Below are positions 18,082 through 28,757 of a stretch of 64,000 nt of DNA, piece by piece. Under the pieces are notes generated by a model. That model was given only the letters and a program-made list of their open reading frames with translations. It did not search any database and had not been told where the DNA came from. Origin of the DNA: Rhodococcoides corynebacterioides NBRC 14404 (GTDB lineage: Bacteria; Actinomycetota; Actinomycetes; Mycobacteriales; Mycobacteriaceae); the NCBI RefSeq assembly GCF_001894765.1, contig NZ_BCWV01000004.1, positions 124,001 to 188,000 on the forward strand, read 5' to 3'. Numbering within the stretch: position 1 is the stretch's first letter; the number at the start of each line of letters is the position of its first letter. The position numbers were made by a program, and so were the translations under genes.

Positions 18082-19046
18082 ACGAGCCCCAGCTCGGTCA
18101 GGGTCGACTCGACCCGCGCGTCCTGCTCCTGCAGGAACGTCTCGAACTCCGGTCCGGTCTCGAAGGCGTCGGTCCATCCGTTGCTCACGAGAGCCTCCTT
18201 CCATGCGTCCGTCCCGTGGAGCGTGGTGAGGGCCTCGACCATCTCGGCGCGCACCTCGTCCGACAGTCCGGGAGGCGCGAGAATGCCGCGCCAGTTGGTG
18301 AATTCGAGGTCGATGCCGGCCTCGCGCAGCGTCGGCGCGTCGATCCCCGGAACCCGCTCGGAGCCGGACACGGCGAGCACGCGCACCTGGCCGGACTCGA
18401 TCTGGTCGACGTACTCCCCCAGACCGGAGGTCCCGGCGGCGATCTTGTTGCCCAGCAACGCCGTCAGCAGGTCGCCGCCGCCGTCGTAGGAGATGTAGTT
18501 GACGGTCGTGGGATCGATCCCCACCGTCTGCGCGACCTCCATGGGGAAGAGGTGATCGGGCCCACCGGGCGACGAGCCGCCGCCGACGGTGACCGATCCG
18601 GGATTCGCGGTCCACGCGGCGACCAGATCGCCGACGGTTCGGAACGGCGAGTCGGCCGGGACCAGGATGCCTTCCTGCTCCTCGATCATCTTCGCCAGCG
18701 GCGTCGCATCGGAGACCCGAGCCGCGGACCCGTTGGTGTAGACGGCGCCGACGACACCGAGGCCCATCATCATCATGAGGTCCTCGTTGCCGGCCTCGTT
18801 CATCAGGCGCGCCATGGCGACGGTGCCGCCGGCGCCGATGACGTTGAACACCTCGACGCGGCCGGTGATGTCCTCGTCCTCCATGATCTTCACCGCGGTG
18901 CGCGCGGTCAGGTCGTACCCGCCACCGGGGCTGTTGGGCACCATCATGCGCAGACGGTGCAACCCCTCTCCCTCGTCGCCGCGGGTCACCCCGCACGACG
19001 CCACCAGGAGCAGCAGCGCCAGGGCGGCGATCAGCCTTCTCGGCAT
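18078..19046 (-). CDS. tctC: Tripartite tricarboxylate transporter substrate-binding lipoprotein TctC
   Basis: A 322-residue solute-binding protein of the Bug/TctC family. The signal peptide 'MPRRLIAALALLLLVASCG' ends in a lipobox (VASC, Cys 18), so it is a lipid-anchored extracytoplasmic receptor. Family features: 'RMMVPNSPGGGYDLTARTAV', 'NVIGAGGTVAMARL', 'GGGSSPGGPDHLFP', 'YDGGGDLLTALLGNKIAAG' and 'NWRGILAPPGLSDEV'. The ATG at 19046 was chosen for the signal peptide. First gene of tctCBA-uspA, and divergent from the sensor kinase gene with 107 bases between, a likely control region. Confidence 0.95.
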   Translation of the reverse strand: MPRRLIAALALLLLVASCGVTRGDEGEGLHRLRMMVPNSPGGGYDLTARTAVKIMEDEDITGRVEVFNVIGAGGTVAMARLMNEAGNEDLMMMMGLGVVGAVYTNGSAARVSDATPLAKMIEEQEGILVPADSPFRTVGDLVAAWTANPGSVTVGGGSSPGGPDHLFPMEVAQTVGIDPTTVNYISYDGGGDLLTALLGNKIAAGTSGLGEYVDQIESGQVRVLAVSGSERVPGIDAPTLREAGIDLEFTNWRGILAPPGLSDEVRAEMVEALTTLHGTDAWKEALVSNGWTDAFETGPEFETFLQEQDARVESTLTELGLV

Positions 19047-19153
19047 CGATCCTCGATTCGTCTCGTTACTGCATGTCAGACTGTGATCGAGAGCAATCAT
19101 GAGATGCCGCGTGACACACGTCACCCATTCGGTAGCAACGAAAGTAGTGTTCT

Positions 19154-20806
19154 TTGTGGTCGCCATCCCGCCGCGTCGTCCGGCCTCGCACGGCCCGCCT
19201 TCGTGGCCGCCGCCGCCGCTCCCTCGCCGGCCAGGTGCTGGTCCTGCAGCTGGCCGTCGTCGCGGTCGTGCTCGGGGCCGTCGCCGCCGTGTCGGTGCAT
19301 CAGTCGACGCGGGAGTTCCGGGACCTGCAGGGCGGCCGGATGCTGTCCGTGGCCGAGTCCCTCGCCTCGACGCCGATCGTCCGCGAACAACTCGACGCGC
19401 CCCTGGCCGAGCAGGTTCTCGCACCCGACGTCGACCGTGCCGCCGCGCTGTCGGGGGCGACGGTCGCCGAGATCGTCGCCCCCGACGGCCGGGTGCTCGC
19501 CTCCACCGACCCGACGCGCGTGCGCGGCACGGCCGATCTCGGTGACAGCGACGCGGTGCGCGGTCGCGGGTGGTACGGCGACGTCACCGTCGACGGCCGC
19601 CGATCGATCGCCGGTCACGTCCCGGTTCTCGACACCGACGGGCGTGTTCTCGCCGTGGTCACGGTGTCCGAGAACTACCCGTCGACGTGGATGTTGTTGT
19701 CCGGCTCGGGCGCTCGGCTCCTGATCTACCTCGGCATCGGGGCCGGGCTCGGCGCCGTCGGCTCCGTCCTGCTCTCCCGACGCGTCCGCCGCCACACCCT
19801 GGGCCTCGAGACGGCCGAGATCGCGACGCTCGCCGATCACCGAGAAGCGTTGTTGCACAGTATCCGCGAAGGCGTGATCGCCGTCGGCACCGACGGTCGG
19901 ATCACCATGATCAACGACAGCGCCGTGGCCCTGCTCGGGGTCGAACCGGGCGTCGTCGGCCGACCGGTGGACGAGGTCGGCATCGACCCCGGCCTCACCG
20001 AGGTGCTGCTGGCGCAGGGCGAGGTCGAGGACCTCGTGATCACCACGGCCACCCGCGTTCTCGCGGTGAACCGTCGCAGCGCGACCATTCGCGGCGACAC
20101 CGCGACCGGCTCCGATCGACACGGCCGGAGCATCGGTACGGTCACCACCATGCGCGACAGCACCGAGCTCGCCTCGATGCAGAGCCAGTTGACCTCCCAC
20201 AAGTCGGTCACCGACACTCTGCGGGCCCAGACCCACGAGTTCGCGAACCAGCTGCACACCATCTCCGGACTGGCCCAACTCGGCAGCTACGACGAGGTGA
20301 CGGCGCTGGTGGGCACGCTCACCCGCCGCCGGGCGGAGATCAGCGAGTCCATCACCGCTCACGTCCTCGACCCGGCCGTGGCCGCGCTGCTGATCGCCAA
20401 GACGTCGCTGGCGGCCGAGGTCGGGGTGCGACTCGATCTCGATCCCGCCTCGCACCTGCGCGCGCTGGATCCCGCGTTGTCCACCGACGTCATCACCGTC
20501 GTCGGAAACCTGGTCGACAACGCCCTGGACGTCTCGCGCGACTCCGGCGCGGAGCGCATCGTGGTGCGCCTGCAGGACGAGCCCGACCTGCTGGTGGAGG
20601 TCACCGACTCCGGACCCGGTGTGCCGCCGGACATGCGGGACCGGGTGTTCTCGCGCGGGGTGACGTCCAAGCCGAACACCCCCGGGGGACGCGGTATCGG
20701 TCTCGCTCTGGTCCGACTGGTCAGCGTGCAACACGGCGGCACCGCCGTCGTCGACGACGCAGACACCGGGGGCGCCCGCTTCCGCGTCCGCATCCCGCTC
20801 GGCTGA
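19154..20806 (+). CDS. citA: CitA/DcuS-type sensor histidine kinase
   Basis: About 550 residues. After a basic N-terminus comes TM1 ('VLQLAVVAVVLGAVAAVSV', about 28-46), an extracytoplasmic PAS-like (PDC) domain to about residue 175, TM2 ('LLIYLGIGAGLGAVGSVLL'), a cytoplasmic PAS ('REALLHSIREGVIAVGTDGR'), a dimerisation helix with the phospho-acceptor His in 'LRAQTHEFANQLHTISGLAQ', and an HATPase with 'GNLVDNALDVSR', 'DSGPGVPPDMRDRVFSRGV', 'GRGIGLALVR'. The RAQTHEF... phospho-site is that of the citrate/C4-dicarboxylate sensor family. The start is a TTG at 19154 with no strong ribosome site; no better start precedes TM1. It should sense the ligand handled by the divergent tctCBA transporter. 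Confidence 0.93.
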   Translation: MWSPSRRVVRPRTARLRGRRRRSLAGQVLVLQLAVVAVVLGAVAAVSVHQSTREFRDLQGGRMLSVAESLASTPIVREQLDAPLAEQVLAPDVDRAAALSGATVAEIVAPDGRVLASTDPTRVRGTADLGDSDAVRGRGWYGDVTVDGRRSIAGHVPVLDTDGRVLAVVTVSENYPSTWMLLSGSGARLLIYLGIGAGLGAVGSVLLSRRVRRHTLGLETAEIATLADHREALLHSIREGVIAVGTDGRITMINDSAVALLGVEPGVVGRPVDEVGIDPGLTEVLLAQGEVEDLVITTATRVLAVNRRSATIRGDTATGSDRHGRSIGTVTTMRDSTELASMQSQLTSHKSVTDTLRAQTHEFANQLHTISGLAQLGSYDEVTALVGTLTRRRAEISESITAHVLDPAVAALLIAKTSLAAEVGVRLDLDPASHLRALDPALSTDVITVVGNLVDNALDVSRDSGAERIVVRLQDEPDLLVEVTDSGPGVPPDMRDRVFSRGVTSKPNTPGGRGIGLALVRLVSVQHGGTAVVDDADTGGARFRVRIPLG

Positions 20807-20835
20807 TCCCCGTTCCCCGAGAAGAGAGGACCACC

Positions 20836-21519
20836 GTGCCGACCGTTCTCGTGGTCGACGACGACTTCATGGTCGCCGACATCCACCGTCGTTTCGTCGA
20901 CCACACCGACGGATTCACTGCCGTCGGGGTCGCCCACACCGCCGCCGCGGCCCTGACCGCCGTGGCGGAACTCGACCCGGACCTGATCCTGCTCGACGTG
21001 CATCTGCCCGACACGTCCGGTCTGGACGTCCTCCGACGTCTGCGGGCCGAGAAGAACCCGGTGGGCGTCATCATGATCACGGCCGCACGCGAACTCGACA
21101 CCGTGGCCGACGCCCTCAGCGGCGGGGCCGCGGACTACCTCATCAAGCCGTTCGAGTACCCCCAGCTCCGCGACAAGTTGGAGTCCTTCCGCATGCGCAC
21201 CGAGGCGCTCGAATCCGGTGCCGCGGACCAGAATCTGGTCGATTCGCTGTTCGGCAGCGGCGCGTCGACCGACGCTCGCCCCGAGGGTAGGCTGCTCCCG
21301 CTGCCGAAGGGGCTGTCGGCGGAGACGGGGCGGTTGGTCCTCGACGCCGTCGCCACCGGCGCCGAACTGTCGGCCTCCGAATGCGCCGAGGCCGTGGGCA
21401 TCTCACGCGTGAGCGCGCGGCGGTACCTCGAGCACTATCTGGCCACGGGCGCCGTCTCGGTGCGCCTGCAGTACGGCCGGGCCGGGCGGCCCGAACGCCG
21501 CTATCGCTCCGGCCGGTGA
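20836..21519 (+). CDS. citB: CitB/DpiA-type response regulator
   Basis: A 227-residue response regulator. The receiver domain is 'VPTVLVVDDDFMVADIHRRF' with the phospho-Asp in 'DLILLDVHLPDTSGLDVL', Thr in 'VIMITAARE', Lys in 'YLIKPFEY'. The C-terminal helix-turn-helix ('ECAEAVGISRVSARRYLEHY', 'VRLQYGRAGRPERRY') is of the CitB/DcuR class. The GTG at 20836 has a strong AGAGAGGA site seven bases upstream. It follows the kinase gene by 29 bases, forming a two-component pair likely to activate the divergent tct operon; no operator could be recognised. Confidence 0.94.
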   Translation: MPTVLVVDDDFMVADIHRRFVDHTDGFTAVGVAHTAAAALTAVAELDPDLILLDVHLPDTSGLDVLRRLRAEKNPVGVIMITAARELDTVADALSGGAADYLIKPFEYPQLRDKLESFRMRTEALESGAADQNLVDSLFGSGASTDARPEGRLLPLPKGLSAETGRLVLDAVATGAELSASECAEAVGISRVSARRYLEHYLATGAVSVRLQYGRAGRPERRYRSGR

Positions 21520-21550
21520 CCCCGGCGCGCGGCGCCGACGGCCGTTCGGG

Positions 21551-22645
21551 TCACCACACGCGACCGCGAAGAACCACCACGTCGGGCGCCGACAGGACCT
21601 CGGGGCCGAGCCGCGGGTCCTCGGTGTGGAACACCAGGTCCGCGGGGGCGCCGTGGTCGATGCCGGCGTGTCCCAGCCACCGCCGCGCCGCCCAACTCGC
21701 CGCGCCGAGTGCCTCCGTCGGGGTCATTCCGACTCCGACGAGAGCCGCCACTTCGTCCGCCACGCGGCCGTGTTCGATTCCGCCCCCGGCGTCGGTTCCG
21801 GCGTAGATCGGCACGCCTGCGTCGTGCGCGCGCCCCACGGTGTCGGCCACCCGGGCGTGCAGGTCCCGCATGTGACGCGCGTAGACCGGATACTTGCCGG
21901 CACTGTCGGCGATGGACGGGAAGGTCTCGATGTTGATGAGCGTGGGCACCAGGGCCGTTCCGTGCTCGGCCATCATCGCGACGGTCTCGTCGGTCAGTCC
22001 GGTGCCGTGCTCGATGCAGTCGATCCCTGCGGCGATCATGCCGGGCAGAGCGTCCTCACCGAACACGTGGGCGGTCACCCGGGCCCCTTCCCGGTGCGCC
22101 GCGTCGATGGCCTGGCGCAGGATGTCGTCGGTCCAGAGCGGGGCGAGGTCGCCGACCTCGCGGTCGATCCAGTCGCCGACCAGCTTGACCCACCCGTCCC
22201 CGAGCCGCGCCTGCTGCGCCACCGCCTCCGGTAGCTGCGACTCGTCCTCGAGGTCGACGGCCAGTCCCGGGATGTAGCGCTTGGGCATCGCGATGTGCCG
22301 ACCCGCCCGGATGATGCGAGGCAGGTCGTCGTGATCGTCGAGTGCGCGGGTGTCGACGGGCGAGCCGGCGTCGCGCAGCAGCAGCGCGCCCACCTCGCGC
22401 TCGCGGGTGGCCTGGGCGAGGGTGCCCGCCTCGTCCTCGTGGCCGCCGCCGTACCGGATCCCGACGTGACAGTGCGCGTCCACCAGTCCGGGCAGGATCC
22501 AGCCACCGTCGGCGACCGTGACGGCACCCGGAACCGGATCGAGGGAGATCAGGCCGTCCCGCACCCAGACGTCGACGGGCTCGGTCGACTCGCCGTCCCC
22601 GCCCAGCAGCGCGCCGCGCAGGTGCAGGTTCGGGCCGATCCGCAC
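21551..22645 (-). CDS. Amidohydrolase family metal-dependent hydrolase
   Basis: A 364-residue amidohydrolase (imidazolonepropionase/prolidase-like branch) with the TIM-barrel metal ligands 'GLVDAHCHVGIRYGG' (HxH), a Lys in 'DGWVKLVGDW', His in 'ARVTAHVFGEDALPG', His in 'GIDCIEHGTGL', and Asp in 'PIYAGTDAGGGIEHGR'. The flanking beta-sandwich is split between both ends ('GGWILPGL' and 'PADLVFHTEDP'). Substrate unknown. It lies seven bases after the ffh stop on the same strand; the ffh-amidohydrolase adjacency is also recalled in M. tuberculosis, so it belongs to the conserved backbone. Confidence 0.9.
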   Translation of the reverse strand: MRIGPNLHLRGALLGGDGESTEPVDVWVRDGLISLDPVPGAVTVADGGWILPGLVDAHCHVGIRYGGGHEDEAGTLAQATREREVGALLLRDAGSPVDTRALDDHDDLPRIIRAGRHIAMPKRYIPGLAVDLEDESQLPEAVAQQARLGDGWVKLVGDWIDREVGDLAPLWTDDILRQAIDAAHREGARVTAHVFGEDALPGMIAAGIDCIEHGTGLTDETVAMMAEHGTALVPTLINIETFPSIADSAGKYPVYARHMRDLHARVADTVGRAHDAGVPIYAGTDAGGGIEHGRVADEVAALVGVGMTPTEALGAASWAARRWLGHAGIDHGAPADLVFHTEDPRLGPEVLSAPDVVVLRGRVW

Positions 22646-22652
22646 GAGCCGC

Positions 22653-24206
22653 CTACTTCTTCGGCAGCTTCAGCTGGGAGAGGTCGAAACCCTCGAGTCC
22701 CGGCGGCAACTGGTCCAGTCCCTTGGGCATGGACGACAGGTCGGGCATCCCGGCGGGCAGGCCACCGGGAAAACCGCCCCGTGCCTTCGGCGGCGTGGGT
22801 CCGCGACCACCCTTCTTGCCCTTCTTGCCCTTCTTGGACCGCTGCACCTGCTTGCGCGCCCCGGGCATACCCATGCGGCCCGCCATCGACGCCATCATCT
22901 TGCGGGCCTCGAAGAAGCGATCGACGAGCTGGTTGACGTCGGACACCTTGACGCCCGAACCGTTCGCGATGCGCAGGCGACGGGACGCGTTGATGATCTT
23001 GGGATCCGCGCGCTCGGCCGGCGTCATGCCGCGGATGATGGCCTGCACGCGGTCGAGCTGCTTGTCGTCGACGGACGCCAGTGCGTCCTTCATCTGGCCC
23101 GCGCCGGGGAGCATGCCGAGCAGGTTGCCGATGGGGCCCATCTTGCGGATCGCCATCATCTGCTCGAGGAAGTCCTCGAGGGTGAGCTGACCCGAGCCGA
23201 TCTTGGCCGCGGTGTCCTCGGCCTGCTTCGCGTCGAAGACCGTCTCGGCCTGCTCGATGAGGCTGAGCAGGTCGCCCATTCCGAGGATCCGGCCGGCCAT
23301 CCGGTCCGGATGGAAGACGTCGAAGTCCTCGAGCTTCTCGCCGGTGGAGGCGAACATGATCGGTCGGCCCGTGACCTCGCGGACGGACAGGGCCGCGCCG
23401 CCGCGGGCGTCGCCGTCGAGCTTGGTCAGCACGACGCCGGTGAATCCGACTCCGTCCTGGAACGCCTCGGCGGTGCTGACGGCGTCCTGACCGATCATCG
23501 CGTCGAGGACGAACAGCACCTCGTCCGGCTCGGTCGCGTCGCGGATCCCCGCCGCCTGGCCCATCAACTCCGAGTCGATACCCAGGCGGCCGGCGGTGTC
23601 GATGATGACCACGTCGTGCTGCTTGGCGCGGGCCTCGGCGACACCGGCCCGGGCGACCTCCACCGGATCCGCCGCGGACACGCCGAGTGCGTTCTCGCCG
23701 CCGCCGATCGAGGTTCCGGGGTGCGGAGCGAACACCGACGCACCGGCCCGCTCGCCGACGATCTGCAGTTGCGACACGGCGCCGGGACGCTGGAGATCGC
23801 ACGCCACCAGGAGCGGGGTGTGGTTCTGCGTCTTCAACCAGCGCGCGAGCTTGCCCGCCAGGGTGGTCTTACCGGAACCCTGCAGGCCGGCCAGCATGAT
23901 GACCGTCGGCGGGTTCTTCGCGAACGTCAACCGCCGGGTCTCGCCGCCCAGGATGCCGACCAGCTCGTCGTTGACGATCTTGACCACCTGCTGAGCAGGG
24001 TTGAGTGCGGCGGAGACCTCCGCGCCCTTCGCGCGCTCCTTGATCCGAGCGATGAACGCGCGGACCACCGGCAGGGCGACGTCGGCGTCGAGGAGCGCCA
24101 ACCGGATCTCACGGCACACCGCGTCGATGTCGGACGCCGACAGCCGACCCTTGCCTCGCAGATCCTTGAGGCTTCCGGTCAATCTGTCGGACAGTGATTC
24201 GAACAC
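22653..24206 (-). CDS. ffh: Signal recognition particle protein Ffh
   Basis: A 517-residue SRP54 GTPase that binds signal sequences and 4.5S RNA and docks on FtsY to deliver membrane proteins. N domain 'MFESLSDRLTGSLKDLRGKG'; G domain with P-loop 'AGLQGSGKTTLAGKLA', 'DVVIIDTAGRLGID', 'TKLDGDARGGAALS'; Met-rich M domain ('FLEQMMAIRKMGPIGNLLG', 'GSGVKVSDVNQLVDRFFEAR', 'MMASMAGRMGMPG'). The last 70 residues are a basic Lys/Gly then Gly/Pro-rich tail. GTG start. Confidence 0.97.
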   Translation of the reverse strand: MFESLSDRLTGSLKDLRGKGRLSASDIDAVCREIRLALLDADVALPVVRAFIARIKERAKGAEVSAALNPAQQVVKIVNDELVGILGGETRRLTFAKNPPTVIMLAGLQGSGKTTLAGKLARWLKTQNHTPLLVACDLQRPGAVSQLQIVGERAGASVFAPHPGTSIGGGENALGVSAADPVEVARAGVAEARAKQHDVVIIDTAGRLGIDSELMGQAAGIRDATEPDEVLFVLDAMIGQDAVSTAEAFQDGVGFTGVVLTKLDGDARGGAALSVREVTGRPIMFASTGEKLEDFDVFHPDRMAGRILGMGDLLSLIEQAETVFDAKQAEDTAAKIGSGQLTLEDFLEQMMAIRKMGPIGNLLGMLPGAGQMKDALASVDDKQLDRVQAIIRGMTPAERADPKIINASRRLRIANGSGVKVSDVNQLVDRFFEARKMMASMAGRMGMPGARKQVQRSKKGKKGKKGGRGPTPPKARGGFPGGLPAGMPDLSSMPKGLDQLPPGLEGFDLSQLKLPKK

Positions 24207-24285
24207 CGATGACGCTCCTGAATTTCCGCGGACGACGTGCTCACCCAGCCTAACGGTCGTGGCCGACGGCCGTGGCGACCAGGTG

Positions 24286-26754
24286 CTAGGGCCGGTCGTC
24301 GTCCTCGGCGGGCGGAGCAGGAGCGGGTACCACCGCGAGCAGGCTCCGTTCGATCTCGCCGCGCACGACCGAGGCGGGCTCGCCTCCCCCGGACAGATCC
24401 ACCCCGAAGGCGTCGATCACCGACGTGCCGCGGGTGGCGACCTTGGCCCACAGGACATCGGTCCCGTGCGTCTCGAACACCGCGGCCAGACGACACAGCA
24501 GGCCCGGACGATCCTCCGCCCGCACCTCGACGACGGCCTGCGCGGGATCCTCCCCGTCGAACCAGAGAATGCGCGGCGGCGCCTGGGCATGCAGGGGCAG
24601 ACCCCCGACTGCTCGAGGCACGGTCGCGGGGTCGGGGAGCAACCCCGGTGTCGACGCCGATCGGGCCTCCGCCTCCTTGGCGTCCAGCCGTTCGAGGAGA
24701 GGCAGGTCGCCGTCGAGCGATCGGATCAGCTCCTGACGGAGCAGCCCCGGTTCCGGCGGGCTGCCGAAGGCCGGGCTGACGACGAAGCGATTCACCGCAT
24801 GACCCCGCGCGCTGGTCACCGAGGCGGACAGCACCCGCAGCGACGCCAGGGCGAGCACCCCGGCCGCATTGGAGAGCAGTCCGCGACGGTCCGGCGCGAC
24901 GACGGTCACGTCGAACGTGTGCGGTGCGTCGGTCGGCGTCAGATCGACCACGACGCCCTCGTCGGCGCGCGCCAGCAACGCCGGGTCCACCGGATCGGGC
25001 TCGGGCAGGGCCTCCCCCGCCACGACCAGTCGGCATCGGTGCACGAGATCACCGATGAGCGACGCCTTCCACTCGCCCCAGACGCCGGGGCCGGTGGCGA
25101 TCGAGTCGGCCTCGGCGAGAGCGTGGAGCAATTCCAGCAGCCGGGCATCACCGCCGAGCGTGTCGACGACGCGCTCCACGGTGGCGGGATCGTCGAGATC
25201 GCGCCGCGTCGCGGTGTCCGGCAGCAGCAAATGGTGGCGCACCATCGCCACCACCACCGCGAGGTCCGACGGCCACAGCCCGAGACGCCGACCGATCTGC
25301 GCCGCGATGTCCGCACCCACCACGCTGTGGTCGCCGCCGCGCCCCTTGCCGATGTCGTGCAGCAAGGCCCCGAGCACCAGGAGATCCGGTCGTGCGACGC
25401 GGGTGGTCAGGCCGGAGGCGACGGCGGCGGTCTCCACCAGATGCCGGTCGACGGTCCAGGTGTGCACGGCGTCGCGAGGCGGAAGATCGCGCACCGCGCC
25501 CCATTCCGGCATCAGACGGCCCCACAGTCCGGTGCGGTCGAGGGCCTCGATCACGGCGACGGCGCGACTGCCGGACCCCAGGACGACCAGCAGATCGTCC
25601 ACCGCTTCCTTCGGCCACGGTTCCCGCAGTTCCGGTGCGCTGTCGGACAGTCGACGCAAGGTCGAGGCGGACATCGGCAGCCCCGTCACCGCCGCCGCCG
25701 CCGCGACCCGCATGATCAGACCCGGGTCCTTGGTCGGTCGCGCATCGCGAGCGAGCACCACCTCGCCCGCGTGCTCCACGACACCCTCGTCGAGCGGGCG
25801 CCGCACCGGAACCAGGCGCAGCCGCGAAAGCCCGCGCCGCGGAAGCGCATTGGCCGCGGTCCGCAGTCCCACGTCGACGGAGTACCCGATGGTGCGTGCC
25901 GCATCGGTGAGCACCCGAGCCAGATCGAAGCGATCGCCGAGCCGCAGGGCGGCCGCGATCTCGTCGGCGTCCTGGGCCCGCAGATGATCGCGACCCCGCC
26001 CGGCGACCCGGTGGAGCTCGGTGCGCACGTCGAGAATCCGCCGATGTGCTTCCTGCACACCGCCACTCGGAGAGTCGGGTCCCAGACCGGGCATCGCGTC
26101 GGTCACCTGGGCGAGCGACAGGGCATCGAGCAGTTGGACGTCACGAAGACCACCGCGACCGCTCTTGAGGTCGGGCTCGGCGCGATGGGCGATGTCGCCG
26201 CTGCGGTTCCATCGGGCTCGGGTCGCCTCCTCGAGGTCGGGGAACCGATCACGTATCCCGCTGCGCCACTGGCGCACGATGCCCGAGACGACGGCGGTGG
26301 ACAGCTCCTTGTCACCGACGATGTGGCGCGCGTCCAGCAGACCGAGCGCGGCGGTGAGATCGGATGCCGCCACGTCCAGCGCCTGACCGGGGGTCCGCAC
26401 GCTGTGATCGAGCCCGATGTGGGCGTCCCACAGGGGATACCAGAGCTTGTCCGCGACATCCGAGACCAGAGCAGGCTCCATGTCGTCGTGCAGGAGCACC
26501 AGATCGAGGTCGGAGAACGGCAACATCTCGCGCCGGGCGAGCCCGCCCACCGCGAGAACCGCGAACCCGCTGTCCGGGGTGATCCCCACCTCGGAAGCAG
26601 TGGTGGTGAGCCACAATTCGAAGAGGTCGGTCAGCGCTTCGCGGAGTGCCGGAGCAGACAGGCGCGTGCGCCCGCGGCCCTCCAGGAGCTTGGTCCGCGC
26701 CCGCACCAGATCCGTGGCACCGGCGGTGGTGCCGCTCGCTCGTTCCGCAGCCAT
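24286..26754 (-). CDS. glnD: PII uridylyl/adenylyltransferase GlnD
   Basis: An 822-residue bifunctional nucleotidyltransferase that modifies and demodifies the PII protein in response to nitrogen status. In actinobacteria the modification is adenylylation. The N-terminal nucleotidyltransferase motif is '[19 protein letters not shown]' (about residue 70); the HD phosphohydrolase has '[20 protein letters not shown]' (about 455); two C-terminal ACT domains start at '[20 protein letters not shown]' and '[20 protein letters not shown]' and sense glutamine in homologues. Third gene of amt-glnB-glnD, 106 bases after glnB, with a hairpin in between. Confidence 0.95.
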   Translation of the reverse strand: MAAERASGTTAGATDLVRARTKLLEGRGRTRLSAPALREALTDLFELWLTTTASEVGITPDSGFAVLAVGGLARREMLPFSDLDLVLLHDDMEPALVSDVADKLWYPLWDAHIGLDHSVRTPGQALDVAASDLTAALGLLDARHIVGDKELSTAVVSGIVRQWRSGIRDRFPDLEEATRARWNRSGDIAHRAEPDLKSGRGGLRDVQLLDALSLAQVTDAMPGLGPDSPSGGVQEAHRRILDVRTELHRVAGRGRDHLRAQDADEIAAALRLGDRFDLARVLTDAARTIGYSVDVGLRTAANALPRRGLSRLRLVPVRRPLDEGVVEHAGEVVLARDARPTKDPGLIMRVAAAAAVTGLPMSASTLRRLSDSAPELREPWPKEAVDDLLVVLGSGSRAVAVIEALDRTGLWGRLMPEWGAVRDLPPRDAVHTWTVDRHLVETAAVASGLTTRVARPDLLVLGALLHDIGKGRGGDHSVVGADIAAQIGRRLGLWPSDLAVVVAMVRHHLLLPDTATRRDLDDPATVERVVDTLGGDARLLELLHALAEADSIATGPGVWGEWKASLIGDLVHRCRLVVAGEALPEPDPVDPALLARADEGVVVDLTPTDAPHTFDVTVVAPDRRGLLSNAAGVLALASLRVLSASVTSARGHAVNRFVVSPAFGSPPEPGLLRQELIRSLDGDLPLLERLDAKEAEARSASTPGLLPDPATVPRAVGGLPLHAQAPPRILWFDGEDPAQAVVEVRAEDRPGLLCRLAAVFETHGTDVLWAKVATRGTSVIDAFGVDLSGGGEPASVVRGEIERSLLAVVPAPAPPAEDDDRP

Positions 26755-26798
26755 CTCGTGTCCTCTCGGGTCCGCCGGAAATCGGTGACGCTCTCACG

Positions 26799-26847
26799 GG
26801 ACCGGCCGCGACCCCACCTCGTCGTCGGGTGGAATCACGGCCGGTCC
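26799..26847 (-). terminator. Hairpin between glnB and glnD
   Basis: A 10-bp outer stem GGACCGGCCG (26799-26808) with CGGCCGGTCC (26838-26847), and an inner 5-bp stem CCACC (26814-26818) with GGTGG (26828-26832). It starts 14 bases after the glnB stop. It may lower expression of glnD relative to amt-glnB, or end the transcript. Confidence 0.55.
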
Positions 26848-26860
26848 AGCGGAACAGGGG

Positions 26861-28562
<1,702 letters not shown>

Positions 28563-28635
28563 CTCGAGCCTCCTCCTTGTACCTCGGCCCAGCCGACGGT
28601 GGCTGAATACCTGAGGAGAAGAGTGCTCAGTGGCT

Positions 28636-28673
28636 GTTTCCGTGGCGACACCACGGAGTTTCGGCCGTGTGAA
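28636..28673 (-). promoter_or_regulatory. Tandem GlnR-type operator upstream of amt
   Basis: Read on the minus strand: TTCAC-n6-GAAAC-n6-GTGTC-n6-GAAAC. Each spacer is exactly six bases, which matches the two-site GlnR arrangement gTnAC-n6-GaAAC repeated after n6. Both GAAAC elements are perfect; the two gTnAC elements each have one mismatch. It lies 74-111 bases upstream of the amt start codon, as expected for an activator site. Confidence 0.8.
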
Positions 28674-28757
28674 CGCCGCGACCCATCATGTTGCGAACGT
28701 GTTGCGCGGGGCGCCCGGGTCGGATCCGAGCCGGATCCGAGCCGGACCCGAGCCCGA

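Noticed and set aside
21551..22645. Amidohydrolase as an accessory gene acquired with the tct cluster
   Set aside because: It abuts ffh by seven bases, and the same adjacency is recalled for M. tuberculosis, so it belongs to the conserved backbone.
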